Assembly: GCF_000761545.1 (NCBI RefSeq)
Contig: NZ_JPMY01000003.1
Location: 62,001-126,000, forward strand
Direction: 5' to 3'
Length of the DNA: 64,000 bases
Source of the DNA: Pseudomonas sp. ML96
GTDB lineage: Bacteria; Pseudomonadota; Gammaproteobacteria; Pseudomonadales; Pseudomonadaceae
Shown here: one piece after another, positions 56,159-64,000 of the stretch
Layout of the letters: every line of letters begins with the position of its first letter
Position numbering within the stretch: position 1 is the first letter of the stretch
Program-made: the position numbers and the translations under genes
The notes under the pieces: generated by a model
What the model saw: only the letters and a program-made list of their open reading frames with translations
Told to the model about the DNA's origin: nothing
Databases searched by the model: none

Positions 56159-56725
56159 TCAGGCCGCCTCGGGTTCGAGGCGGCTGCGGCAGTGGCTGAG
56201 GGCGTCACGCAGAAGGAAATGCACCAGGGTCGGCGAGGCGCTGAGATGGGTCGCCACCTCGCGCTGGCTGTAGCCTTCCAGCTGACTCATGGTGAAGACG
56301 GTGCGGGTGCGCTCCGGCAACTCACCGAGAGCGAGTTGCAGGCGTTGCCACTCGAGCTGGCCGATGGCGCGCTGCTCGGGGCCGGATTGCGGCGCGGGCA
56401 GTTCGTCGAGCAATTCATCGTCGGCGCTATAGCGGCCTTCTAGCGCGTGGCGGCGCAGGCGGTCGATGGACAGGTTGCGCACCATGCGGAACAGGTAGCG
56501 CAGCGGGTCTTCGATGGCGTGGCGGTCGCCGCTCTCCCACAGCTTGAGGAAGGCGTCGTGCACCACATCTTCGGCACGCGCGCGGCAACCGAGCACACCC
56601 TGGGCGGCATCGATCAGCACACGGCGGTGGCCGGTGTAGAGGCTCTCCAGCCCATTGTCCTTAACGTCTTGGGACGCGACTAGCGGCGCACCGCCGAAGT
56701 CCTCCCAACTGCCCAGCATTCCCAT
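56159..56725 (-). CDS. ECF sigma factor, PvdS/FecI type (iron starvation)
   Basis: A 188-residue extracytoplasmic-function sigma factor. Region 2 is LESLYTGHRRVLIDAAQGVL, RARAEDVVHDAFLKLWESGD, YLFRMVRNLSIDRLRR; region 4 is LPERTRTVFTMSQLEGYSQR, EVATHLSASPTLVHFLLRDA. The Fur box just upstream and PvdS-type promoters before the receptor and MbtH genes mark it as the switch of the locus. No FecR-type anti-sigma gene adjoins it, and the receptor lacks a signalling domain, so it is probably controlled mainly at transcription by Fur. The start could be the ATG at 56725 or 56719; GAGGA precedes the first. Confidence 0.93.
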   Translation of the reverse strand: MGMLGSWEDFGGAPLVASQDVKDNGLESLYTGHRRVLIDAAQGVLGCRARAEDVVHDAFLKLWESGDRHAIEDPLRYLFRMVRNLSIDRLRRHALEGRYSADDELLDELPAPQSGPEQRAIGQLEWQRLQLALGELPERTRTVFTMSQLEGYSQREVATHLSASPTLVHFLLRDALSHCRSRLEPEAA

Positions 56726-56762
56726 CGCCCGATCCTCGGCTGCAGTCTGCTGCGCATCTTAA

Positions 56763-56777
56763 TGATAATTCTTATCA
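56763..56777 (-). promoter_or_regulatory. Fur box upstream of the ECF sigma gene
   Basis: TGATAATTCTTATCA matches the 7-1-7 Fur consensus TGATAATnATTATCA at all but one position, within an AT-rich promoter region. It lies 38-52 bases upstream of the sigma start codon, where bound Fur-Fe would block transcription. Confidence 0.85.
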
Positions 56778-56813
56778 TTTCAATGCTGGCCAATCATCTT
56801 TTCTCGATTAAAT

Positions 56814-56839
56814 AAAAACGCCGCCCGAAGGCGGCGTTT
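56814..56839 (-). terminator. Intrinsic terminator of mexS
   Basis: On the minus strand AAACGCCGCC-TTCG-GGCGGCGTTT is a 10-bp stem with a UUCG loop, and the T-run continues into TTTTTATTT. It begins 18 bases after the mexS stop. Confidence 0.95.
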
Positions 56840-56857
56840 AGCCACTATAGCTGCGGT

Positions 56858-57880
56858 TTACGCATCCAGCGTCATCACCACGCGGCCACCGGACGGACAG
56901 GTCTCCATGAACTCGTTGGCGGCGACGAAATCCGTGAAGTTGAAACTCCTGGAAATGCTCGGCTTGAGCAGGCGGTCAGCGGTCATCTGGTTGATCCGCG
57001 TCAGCGCTCGCTGCACGGCCGCTTCGTCACGCTGCAGGCCCAGCTCCGGCTGCCCAGTGAAGTCCAGCACGCAGTGGCGGAAGAACTGCAGGTGCTTCTT
57101 GAACGCCGCGCAGGCCGGGAAAGCTGCATCGTTGCCGCCGTTGACGCCGTAGATGATCAGCTTGCCGCGAGTTGCTGCGACGTCGCCGAGCAGTTTCATC
57201 TGCGGGCCGGCGCATTGGTCCAGCACTACTTCCACGCCCTTGCCGTCGGTGAAGCGCTCGACTTCCAGGACCAGGTCCTGCTCCTCGGTATCGATCACCT
57301 TGTCAGCGCCCAGCTCACGCAGATAGGCACGAGTGCTGCCTTCGCTGGTGGCGGCGATGACTTCTGCGCCGAGGGCCTTGGCCATCTGCACGGCCTGAGG
57401 TGCCAGACAGTGGGCCGCCTCGGTGATCAGCACGCGCTGCCCGGGCTGCACCTCGGCCAGCTCGACCAGGGCAAAGTAGGCCAGCATGTAAGGCGTGTAG
57501 TGCACGGCCGCCTCGCTCGGGCTGAGCACGTCGGGATAACGGGTCAGCGCATTGCGTGGCATCAGCACCAGATCGCCCCAAGCCGGGTACTGGTTGGGGC
57601 TGAACGCCGGGAAACTGGCCACGGCCATGCCGGGAGCGAAGTCCGTGACATCGGCGCCAACGGCCTCGACTACACCGGCCAGCTCGAAGCCGACACCGGC
57701 CGGCAGCTGGACTGCTTCGTCCGGAGACAGGCTCTGCCGCCACAGCACATCGCGCCAGCCGACGCCGAGTGCCTGGGTACGTACCAGCACCTCATCGGGG
57801 CCTGGTTTGGGCGTCGGCATATCCTCCAGGCGCAGCACGCTGGCATCGCCGAACTGGTGGAAACGGATCATGCGGGACAT
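56858..57880 (-). CDS. mexS: MexS-type NAD(P)-dependent quinone oxidoreductase
   Basis: A 340-residue medium-chain dehydrogenase/reductase (zinc-independent look). The GroES-like half has MIRFHQFGDASVLRLEDMPT and PAGVGFELAGVVEAVGADV; the Rossmann half has QPGQRVLITEAAHCLAPQAV and YLRELGADKVIDTEEQ. In P. aeruginosa MexS is encoded divergently from mexT, and loss of its activity raises MexEF-OprN through MexT, probably by letting an electrophilic metabolite accumulate. The same divergent placement is seen here. ATG 57880 is preferred over an upstream in-frame start because GAGG lies at the right distance. Confidence 0.9.
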   Translation of the reverse strand: MSRMIRFHQFGDASVLRLEDMPTPKPGPDEVLVRTQALGVGWRDVLWRQSLSPDEAVQLPAGVGFELAGVVEAVGADVTDFAPGMAVASFPAFSPNQYPAWGDLVLMPRNALTRYPDVLSPSEAAVHYTPYMLAYFALVELAEVQPGQRVLITEAAHCLAPQAVQMAKALGAEVIAATSEGSTRAYLRELGADKVIDTEEQDLVLEVERFTDGKGVEVVLDQCAGPQMKLLGDVAATRGKLIIYGVNGGNDAAFPACAAFKKHLQFFRHCVLDFTGQPELGLQRDEAAVQRALTRINQMTADRLLKPSISRSFNFTDFVAANEFMETCPSGGRVVMTLDA

Positions 57881-57971
57881 CAAACACCTCGCCTTCATAT
57901 TGCTATGGCCACGGACTCTATACGGGCTTTTCCAGCAAAACTACCCGCACAGATTGATAGTCACCATAAAT

Positions 57972-57984
57972 ATGGATGATCCAT
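57972..57984. promoter_or_regulatory. Candidate MexT site in the mexS-mexT intergenic region
   Basis: ATGGATGATCCAT is a perfect palindrome around one central base, located about 92 bases upstream of mexS. On the minus strand it reads ATCATCCAT, a word nearly repeated upstream of mexE. LysR regulators commonly bind such sites. Confidence 0.4.
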
Positions 57985-58024
57985 AAGCGACGCAGGTTCA
58001 GCTTCGGCATGCTCGCGGACTTGA

Positions 58025-58043
58025 CGGCGGCTCTGCGCCGCCG
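58025..58043 (+). other. Hairpin in the mexT leader
   Basis: CGGCGGC-TCTGC-GCCGCCG is a 7-bp GC stem about 35 bases upstream of the mexT start, on the transcript leader. There is no T-tract. Its role is unknown. Confidence 0.35.
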
Positions 58044-58076
58044 CACCTTTCACAGGTTCCCGAATGGAAGCTGAGC

Positions 58077-58994
58077 ATGAATCGCAACGACCTGCGCCGT
58101 GTCGACCTGAACCTGCTGATCGTGTTCGAGACGCTGATGCACGAGCGCAGCGTGACCCGTGCCGCGGAAAAACTCTTCCTCGGCCAACCGGCGATCAGCG
58201 CCGCTCTCGCCCGCCTGCGCAGCCTGTTCGATGATCCGCTGTTCGTGCGTACCGGCCGCAGCATGGAGCCGACCGCGCGAGCCAACGAGATTTTCGGCCT
58301 GCTCTCGCCGGCGCTGGACTCCATCTCCACCGCCGTCAGCCGCGCCACCGACTTCGACCCGGCCACCAGCAAGGCGGTGTTCCGTATCGGTCTGTCCGAC
58401 GACGTCGAGTTCGCCCTGCTGCCACCCCTGCTCCGCCGCCTGCGTGCCGAGGCTCCGGGTGTGGTGCTGGTGATTCGCCGCGCCAACTATCTGTTGATGC
58501 CCAACCTGCTGGCCTCCGGCGAGATCTCGGTGGGCGTGAGCTACACCGACGAGCTGCCGGCCAACGCCAAACGCAAGGTATTGCGCCGCAGCAAGCCACG
58601 CCTGCTGCGCGCCGACAGTGCGCCGGGAAATATCGCCCTCGACGACTTCTGCGCTCGGCCCCATGCGCTGGTGTCGTTCGCCGGCGACCTCAGCGGTTTC
58701 ATCGATGAGGAACTGGAGAAGCTCGACCGCAAACGCCGTGTAGTGCTCGCCGTGCCACAGTTCAACGGCCTGGGCACGCTGCTGTCCGGCACCGACATCC
58801 TGGCCACCGTACCGGACTACACCGCCGCCGCGCTTACCGCCGCCGGCGGCTTGCGCGCCGAGAACCTGCCGCTGGAAACCCGCACCTTCGAGCTGCACAT
58901 GTGCTGGCGCGGCGCGCAGGACAACGACCCCGCCGAACGCTGGCTGCGTTCGCGCATCCAGATGTTCTGCGGCGACCCGGACAGCCTTGCCTGA
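58077..58994 (+). CDS. mexT: LysR-family activator MexT
   Basis: A 305-residue LTTR with the MexT N-terminus RVDLNLLIVFETLMHERSVT, the DNA-binding helix LFLGQPAISAALARLRSLFD and the NodD-like effector domain (ANYLLMPNLLASGEISVGVS; FVRTGRSMEPTARANEIF near the linker). It is recognisable as the activator of mexEF-oprN in P. aeruginosa. The reading frame is full length, without the inactivating 8-bp insertion known from some PAO1 lines. GGAAG precedes the ATG. It is divergent from mexS and lies directly upstream of mexE on the same strand, a fully conserved synteny. Confidence 0.95.
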   Translation: MNRNDLRRVDLNLLIVFETLMHERSVTRAAEKLFLGQPAISAALARLRSLFDDPLFVRTGRSMEPTARANEIFGLLSPALDSISTAVSRATDFDPATSKAVFRIGLSDDVEFALLPPLLRRLRAEAPGVVLVIRRANYLLMPNLLASGEISVGVSYTDELPANAKRKVLRRSKPRLLRADSAPGNIALDDFCARPHALVSFAGDLSGFIDEELEKLDRKRRVVLAVPQFNGLGTLLSGTDILATVPDYTAAALTAAGGLRAENLPLETRTFELHMCWRGAQDNDPAERWLRSRIQMFCGDPDSLA

Positions 58995-59050
58995 TCCTGC
59001 GCGAGCCCTCTGCCACGGGGGCTGCAGAAACTATTAACGCAAGAGGCTGA

Positions 59051-59068
59051 ATCATCATTACGGATGAT
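59051..59068 (+). promoter_or_regulatory. Candidate MexT (nod-box-like) operator upstream of mexE
   Basis: ATCATC-ATTACG-GATGAT is an inverted repeat in the mexT-mexE spacer, about 90 bases before the mexE start, containing a T-N11-A LysR core. Its rightward half resembles the palindrome in the mexS-mexT spacer (GGATGAT in both). Confidence 0.45.
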
Positions 59069-59155
59069 GTTCAACTTCGCAGCGTTCGATTCGTCTCATC
59101 AAAGCCGCCAAATCAGACTCCGCCCCATTCACAAATCCGACTGGCGGAGTCAAAC

Positions 59156-60397
59156 ATGGAACAGTCACGCAACATCCTCTGGGGCCTGCCCCTGGCCATC
59201 ACCGCAGCCCTCGCGCTGAGTGCCTGCGGTAAGGGCGACGAAGCCAGCCAACAGCAAGCAGCCGCCAAGGTCAGCGTTGCCGAGGTTATCGAACAGCCGA
59301 TCAACGAGTGGGACGAGTTCACCGGTCGCCTGGAAGCCCCCGAGTCGGTCGATATCCGCCCGCGTGTCTCCGGCTACATCGACCGAGTTGCCTTCGACGA
59401 AGGCAGCCTGGTGAAGAAAGGCGACCTGCTGTTCCAGATCGACCCGCGCCCCTTCGAGGCCGAGGTCAAGCGCCTGCAGGCCCAACTGCAACAGGCCCGC
59501 GCCGACTACACCCGTACCGCCAACGAAGCTCGCCGCGGTGATCGCCTGCGTCAGAGCAACGCCATCTCCGCGGAACTGGCCGATGCCCGCAGCAGCGCCG
59601 CCACGGCCGCCCAGGCGCAGGTCGCGGCAGTGCAGGCACAACTGGACAACGCCCAGCTCAACCTCGGCTTCACCCGCATCACCGCACCGATCGATGGTCG
59701 CGTCAGTCGTGCCGAGATCACTTCCGGCAACCTGGTCAACGCCGGCGAGTCGCTGCTGACCTCGGTGGTCTCCACCGACAAGGTCTACGCCTACTTCGAC
59801 GCCGACGAGCGCGTGTTCCTCAAATACGTCGAGCTGGCGCGCAAGGCCGGTAGCGATGCCCGTGGCGCCAGCCCGGTCTACCTCGGCCTCTCCAGCGAAG
59901 CCGGTCACCCGCATCAGGGGCAGCTGGACTTCCTCGACAACCAGGTCAACCCGCGCACCGGCACCATCCGTGGCCGCGCCGTGTTCGACAACAGCAAGGG
60001 CGAGTTCACCCCCGGCCTCTACGCCCGCCTCAAACTGGTCGGCAGCAGCACCTACCCGGCTGCGCTGATCAAGGACGACGCGGTCGGCACCGACCTGGGC
60101 AAGAAATTCGTCCTGGTCCTCGGCGAGAACAACACCGTGAACTACCGCGCCATCGAGCTCGGCCCGAAGCTGGAAGGCCTGCGCATCGTCCGCACCGGCC
60201 TGGCCAAGGGCGAGAAGATCGTGGTCAACGGCCTGCAGCGCGCCATGCCCGGCGCCACTGTCGAGCCGCAAGCGGTACCGATGGCCGACGAGGCCACCCT
60301 CGCCCAGCTCGCCAACCTGCGTCAGGCCGTCGATAGCCGCGATGCTCCGCGCGTAGCCGACAAACAAGTCAAATCCAGCAACGCACCGCGCGGCTGA
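59156..60397 (+). CDS. mexE: RND efflux membrane-fusion lipoprotein MexE
   Basis: A 413-residue periplasmic adaptor with a lipoprotein signal ending ALALSAC (Cys about residue 23). The HlyD-like order is present: first lipoyl half (DIRPRVSGYIDRVAFDEGSL), alpha-hairpin (about 100-175; ADYTRTANEARRGDRLRQSN), second lipoyl half (FTRITAPIDGRVSRAEITSG) and a beta-barrel (SSEAGHPHQGQLDFLDNQVN). It links the MexF pump to OprN. GGAG lies before the ATG. mexF begins 11 bases after its stop. Transcription is predicted to depend on MexT. Confidence 0.95.
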   Translation: MEQSRNILWGLPLAITAALALSACGKGDEASQQQAAAKVSVAEVIEQPINEWDEFTGRLEAPESVDIRPRVSGYIDRVAFDEGSLVKKGDLLFQIDPRPFEAEVKRLQAQLQQARADYTRTANEARRGDRLRQSNAISAELADARSSAATAAQAQVAAVQAQLDNAQLNLGFTRITAPIDGRVSRAEITSGNLVNAGESLLTSVVSTDKVYAYFDADERVFLKYVELARKAGSDARGASPVYLGLSSEAGHPHQGQLDFLDNQVNPRTGTIRGRAVFDNSKGEFTPGLYARLKLVGSSTYPAALIKDDAVGTDLGKKFVLVLGENNTVNYRAIELGPKLEGLRIVRTGLAKGEKIVVNGLQRAMPGATVEPQAVPMADEATLAQLANLRQAVDSRDAPRVADKQVKSSNAPRG

Positions 60398-60408
60398 GGT
60401 AGAACTTC

Positions 60409-63400
60409 ATGAACTTCTCCCAGTTCTTCATCAAGCGGCCGATCTTTGCGGCCGTGCTGTCCCTGCTGGTGCTGATCGCCGGTGCGATCTCGCTGTTCCA
60501 GCTGCCGATCAGCGAATACCCGGAAGTGGTACCGCCCACCGTGGTGGTGCGCGCCAACTTCCCTGGCGCCAACCCCAAGGTGATCGGCGAAACCGTCGCC
60601 TCGCCGCTGGAACAGGCCATCGTCGGCGTGGAAGGCATGCTCTACATGTCCTCGCAGTCGACCAACGACGGCAAGCTGACCCTGACCATCACCTTCGCTC
60701 TGGGTACCGACCTGGACAACGCCCAGGTGCAGGTACAGAACCGCGTGACCCGCACCATGCCGACCCTGCCCACTGAAGTGCAGCGGCTCGGCGTGACCGT
60801 GGACAAGGCCTCTCCGGACCTGACCATGGTGGTGCACCTGACTTCGCCGGATAACCGTTACGACATGCTCTACCTGTCCAACTACGCCGCGCTGAACGTC
60901 AAGGACGAGCTGGCGCGCCTGGACGGCGTGGGCGACGTGCAGCTGTTTGGCATGGGCAACTACTCGCTGCGCGTGTGGCTCGACCCGAACAAGGTGGCCT
61001 CGCGCAACCTGACCGCCACCGACGTGGTCAACGCCATTCGCGAACAGAACCGCCAGGTCGCCGCCGGTGCCCTCGGCGCGCCGCCCACCGATGCTGGCAA
61101 CAGCTTCCAGCTGTCGATCAACACCCAGGGCCGTCTGGTCAGCGAGGAAGAGTTCGAGAACATCATCATCCGCGCCGGTGACGATGGCGAAATCACTCGC
61201 CTGAAGGACATCGCCCGTGTCGAGCTGGGTTCCAACCAGTACGCCCTGCGCTCGCTGCTGAACAACCAGCCGGCCGTGGCCATTCCGGTGTTCCAGCGTC
61301 CCGGCTCCAACGCCATCGAGATCTCCGACTCGGTGCGCGAGCGCATGGCCGAACTGAAGAAGAGTTTCCCCCAGGGCGTGGACTACGAGATCGTCTATGA
61401 CCCGACCATCTTCGTACGCGGCTCCATCGAGGCAGTGGTACACACCCTGCTCGAAGCCATCGTGCTGGTGGTGCTAGTGGTGATCCTGTTCCTGCAGACC
61501 TGGCGCGCTTCGATCATCCCGCTGGCCGCCGTGCCGGTGTCGCTGATCGGTACCTTCGCCGTGATGCACCTGTTCGGCTTCTCGCTCAACGCCCTGTCGC
61601 TGTTCGGCCTGGTACTGGCCATCGGCATCGTGGTGGACGACGCCATCGTCGTGGTGGAGAACGTCGAACGGAACATCGGCCTAGGCAAATCACCCATCGA
61701 GGCCACCCGCCAAGCCATGAAGGAAGTGACCGGTCCCATCGTAGCCACCGCTCTGGTGCTGTGCGCCGTGTTCGTGCCGACCGCGTTCATCTCCGGCCTC
61801 ACCGGGCAGTTCTACCAGCAGTTCGCGTTGACCATCGCCATCTCGACCGTGATCTCGGCGTTCAACTCGCTGACCCTGTCGCCGGCCCTGGCCGCCGTGC
61901 TGCTGAAGGACCACCACGCGCCGAAGGACCGCTTCTCCCGCGTGCTCGACAAACTGTTCGGCGGCTGGCTGTTCAACCCGTTCAACCGCTTCTTCGACCG
62001 CGCCAGCCATGGCTACGTTGGTACCGTGAAGCGCGTGCTGCGCGGCAGCTCCATCGCCCTGTTCGTCTACGCAGGCCTGCTGGCGCTCGGCTACCTGGGC
62101 TTCTCCAGCACCCCGACCGGCTTCGTGCCGCAGCAGGATAAGCAGTACCTGGTCGCTTTCGCCCAGCTGCCAGACGCCGCCACCCTCGATCGTACCGAGG
62201 ACGTGATCAAGCGCATGTCGGAAATCGCCGGCAAGCACCCGGGCGTGGAGAACACCGTGGCCTTCCCGGGCCTGTCGATCAACGGCTTCACCAACAGCCC
62301 GAACAGCGGCATCGTGTTCACCCCGCTCAAGCCGTTCGATGAGCGCAAGGATCCCTCGCTCAGCGCCAACGCCATCGCCGCGGAGCTGAATGCCCAGTTC
62401 GCCGACATCCAGGATGCCTACATCGCCATCTTCCCGCCGCCTCCCGTGCAGGGTCTCGGCACCATCGGTGGCTTCCGTCTGCAGATCCAGGACCGCGGCA
62501 GCCTCGGCTACGAGGAACTGTACAAGCAAACCCAGAACATCCTGGCCAAGGCGCGCGCGCTGCCGGAGCTGAACCCGATGTCGGTGTTCACCAGCTATCA
62601 GGTCAACGTGCCGCAGGTGGATGCCGCCATCGACCGCGAGAAGGCCAAGACCCACGGCGTGGCCATCAGCGACATCTTCGACACCATGCAGGTGTACCTG
62701 GGTTCGCTGTACGCCAACGACTTCAACCGCTTCGGCCGGACCTACCAGGTCAACGTCCAGGCCGACCAGCAGTTCCGTCTGGAGCCCGAGCAGATCGGCC
62801 AGCTCAAGGTGCGCAACAACCGTGGCGAGATGATCCCGCTGTCGACCTTCGTCAAGGTGGAAAACAGCGCCGGTCCGGATCGGGTGATGCACTACAACGG
62901 CTTCCTCACCGCCGAGATCAACGGTGCGGCAGCCCCCGGCTACAGCTCCGGCCAGGCCGAGGCGGCGATCGCCAAGCTGCTCAAGGAAGAACTGCCCAAC
63001 GGCATGACCTACGAGTGGACCGAGCTGACCTATCAGCAGATCCTCGCCGGCAATACCGCGATCTTCATCTTCCCGCTCTGCGTGCTGCTGGCCTTCCTGG
63101 TGCTGGCCGCCCAGTACGAAAGCTGGAGCCTGCCGCTGGCGGTGATCCTGATCGTGCCGACCGTGCTGTTTTCCGCCATCACCGGGGTGATCCTGGCCGG
63201 CGGTGACAACAACGTGTTCACCCAGATCGGCTTGATCGTGTTGGTGGGCCTGGCGTGCAAGAACGCCATCCTCATCGTCGAGTTCGCCAAGGAGAAACAG
63301 GAAGAAGGCCTGGACCGCGTCGCCGCGGTGCTGGAAGCCTGCCGCCTGCGTCTGCGCCCGATCCTGATGACCTCCATCGCCTTCATCATGGGCGTGGTGC

Positions 63401-63591
63401 CCCTGGTGCTGTCGTCCGGCGCCGGTGCCGAAATGCGCCATGCCATGGGCGTGGCGGTGTTCAGCGGGATGATCGGCGTGACCTTCTTCGGCCTGTTGCT
63501 GACCCCGGTGTTCTACGTGCTGATCCGCGCCTTCGTGGAAAAACGTGAAGCACGCAAGGCCAACCAGATCGCTCACGAGGTGCATGCATGA
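60409..63591 (+). CDS. mexF: RND multidrug efflux pump MexF
   Basis: A 1060-residue HAE1-type RND transporter for chloramphenicol, fluoroquinolones and trimethoprim in P. aeruginosa. It shows FFIKRPIFAAVLSLLVLIAG (TM1), TM4 [19 protein letters not shown] with the paired Asp, the HAE1-type loops (YLVAFAQLPDAATLDRTEDV; FPPPPVQGLGTIGGFRLQIQ) and the last helices VGLACKNAILIVEFAKEKQE. The proton-relay Lys in TM10 is present. GAGGT precedes the ATG. The stop overlaps the oprN start as ATGA. Confidence 0.96.
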   Translation: MNFSQFFIKRPIFAAVLSLLVLIAGAISLFQLPISEYPEVVPPTVVVRANFPGANPKVIGETVASPLEQAIVGVEGMLYMSSQSTNDGKLTLTITFALGTDLDNAQVQVQNRVTRTMPTLPTEVQRLGVTVDKASPDLTMVVHLTSPDNRYDMLYLSNYAALNVKDELARLDGVGDVQLFGMGNYSLRVWLDPNKVASRNLTATDVVNAIREQNRQVAAGALGAPPTDAGNSFQLSINTQGRLVSEEEFENIIIRAGDDGEITRLKDIARVELGSNQYALRSLLNNQPAVAIPVFQRPGSNAIEISDSVRERMAELKKSFPQGVDYEIVYDPTIFVRGSIEAVVHTLLEAIVLVVLVVILFLQTWRASIIPLAAVPVSLIGTFAVMHLFGFSLNALSLFGLVLAIGIVVDDAIVVVENVERNIGLGKSPIEATRQAMKEVTGPIVATALVLCAVFVPTAFISGLTGQFYQQFALTIAISTVISAFNSLTLSPALAAVLLKDHHAPKDRFSRVLDKLFGGWLFNPFNRFFDRASHGYVGTVKRVLRGSSIALFVYAGLLALGYLGFSSTPTGFVPQQDKQYLVAFAQLPDAATLDRTEDVIKRMSEIAGKHPGVENTVAFPGLSINGFTNSPNSGIVFTPLKPFDERKDPSLSANAIAAELNAQFADIQDAYIAIFPPPPVQGLGTIGGFRLQIQDRGSLGYEELYKQTQNILAKARALPELNPMSVFTSYQVNVPQVDAAIDREKAKTHGVAISDIFDTMQVYLGSLYANDFNRFGRTYQVNVQADQQFRLEPEQIGQLKVRNNRGEMIPLSTFVKVENSAGPDRVMHYNGFLTAEINGAAAPGYSSGQAEAAIAKLLKEELPNGMTYEWTELTYQQILAGNTAIFIFPLCVLLAFLVLAAQYESWSLPLAVILIVPTVLFSAITGVILAGGDNNVFTQIGLIVLVGLACKNAILIVEFAKEKQEEGLDRVAAVLEACRLRLRPILMTSIAFIMGVVPLVLSSGAGAEMRHAMGVAVFSGMIGVTFFGLLLTPVFYVLIRAFVEKREARKANQIAHEVHA

Positions 63592-64000
63592 AGCCGTTGA
63601 TTCCCGCCCTGCTCGCCCTGGCGGTCAGTGCCTGTGCCGTCGGCCCGGACTACAAGGCGCCAGAAACCCAGCCAGCGCAGATCACCGCGCTGGAGGCCGG
63701 CGACTATGACCGCACCGATTTCGAATCGGCCTGGTGGAATCAGTTCGACGACCCGACCCTGAGCCAGCTGGTCCAGCAGTCGCTCAAGGAAAACCGCGAG
63801 CTGCGCGTGGCCTTCGCCCGCCTGCGCGCCGCCCGCGCCATCCGCGACGACGTCGGCAACGACCAGATGCCGGTGATCACCAGCCGCGCCAGTGGTGAGT
63901 TCGGCAAGGCCCAGCAGCCACCGACCAGCGAGGAGCGCATCCGCCAGGAGCGCTACGACCTGGGCCTGGACATGGCCTGGGAGCTCGACCTGTTCGGCCG
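63588..64000 (+). CDS. oprN: Outer-membrane efflux channel OprN (3' end outside window)
   Basis: The first 137 codons of an OprM-family channel. A lipoprotein signal MKPLIPALLALAVSAC is followed by AVGPDYKAPETQP, then AWWNQFDDPTLSQLVQQSLK, ELRVAFARLRAARAIRDDVG and GLDMAWELDLFGR, the standard start of the TolC-like helical barrel. It overlaps mexF as ATGA and runs off the window. Synteny with mexS-mexT-mexEF makes OprN the clear identity. Confidence 0.93.
   Translation, partial: MKPLIPALLALAVSACAVGPDYKAPETQPAQITALEAGDYDRTDFESAWWNQFDDPTLSQLVQQSLKENRELRVAFARLRAARAIRDDVGNDQMPVITSRASGEFGKAQQPPTSEERIRQERYDLGLDMAWELDLFG

Noticed and set aside
28030..56777. Siderophore locus as a recognisable genomic island
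   Set aside because: No integrase, tRNA or direct-repeat att pair was found at either border; codon use of the NRPS genes matches the rest of the window. Horizontal gain remains possible but unsupported here.
58077..58994. Frameshifted or inactive mexT
   Set aside because: The frame is continuous from the canonical start through the effector domain to the expected C-terminus.

Overview
The window is high-GC, gene-dense gammaproteobacterial chromosome. It is almost certainly a Pseudomonas-type genome: it carries two RND efflux operons with clear Pseudomonas counterparts (muxABC-opmB and mexS/mexT/mexEF-oprN), a Wsp-like chemosensory operon, and a PvdS-like iron-starvation sigma factor with a matching promoter. 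No rRNA, tRNA, CRISPR array, insertion sequence or integrase was seen.

Layout. 1-6.2 kb holds housekeeping genes: the 3' part of an acyl-CoA dehydrogenase, a small hypothetical gene coupled to a TerC/Alx-family membrane protein, a PstS-like/OmpA fusion, exonuclease III, a GNAT acetyltransferase and thiol peroxidase. 6.3-15.2 kb is the four-gene muxABC-opmB operon, with ATGA overlaps at every junction. 15.2-17.9 kb has an NTF2-like secreted protein, a glutathione S-transferase, a LysR regulator and a divergent PACE transporter. 18.0-27.5 kb is a six-gene operon in the wsp order (cheW, cheR-TPR, cheW, cheA-REC, cheB, cyclic-di-GMP enzyme). It has no chemoreceptor gene, and its output protein is REC-GAF-PAS-LOV-GGDEF-EAL-REC. 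After a 500-bp AT-richer gap, 28.0-56.7 kb is a hydroxamate siderophore locus: fhuCDB-type importer, FhuF-type reductase, ornithine N5-monooxygenase, hydroxyornithine acyltransferase, TonB-dependent receptor, two NRPSs (four modules), type II thioesterase, MbtH protein, PvdE-like exporter and an ECF sigma factor. 56.8-64 kb is mexS, mexT, mexE, mexF and the start of oprN.

How the genes work together. The NRPS architecture (C-A-T-E, C-A-T, C-A-T on one protein; C-A-T-E-TE on the other) contains three almost identical A domains and one A domain with a serine code. With the hydroxylase and acyltransferase next door this predicts the tetrapeptide D-hOrn*, hOrn*, Ser, D-hOrn*, the headgroup composition and order I recall for amphibactins. 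A starter-position C domain is consistent with N-terminal fatty acylation. The sigma gene has a near-perfect Fur box. The receptor and the MbtH-NRPS transcription units carry TAAAT/AAAAT-N16-CGT elements like the PvdS iron-starvation box, so the likely circuit is Fur -> sigma -> receptor and synthetase genes.

The most unusual items are the receptor-less Wsp-like operon ending in a LOV cyclic-di-GMP enzyme whose LOV domain keeps the photoactive cysteine but has Leu in place of the signalling glutamine, the amphibactin-like NRPS locus, and a terC leader that can fold into a three-way junction burying the ribosome-binding site.
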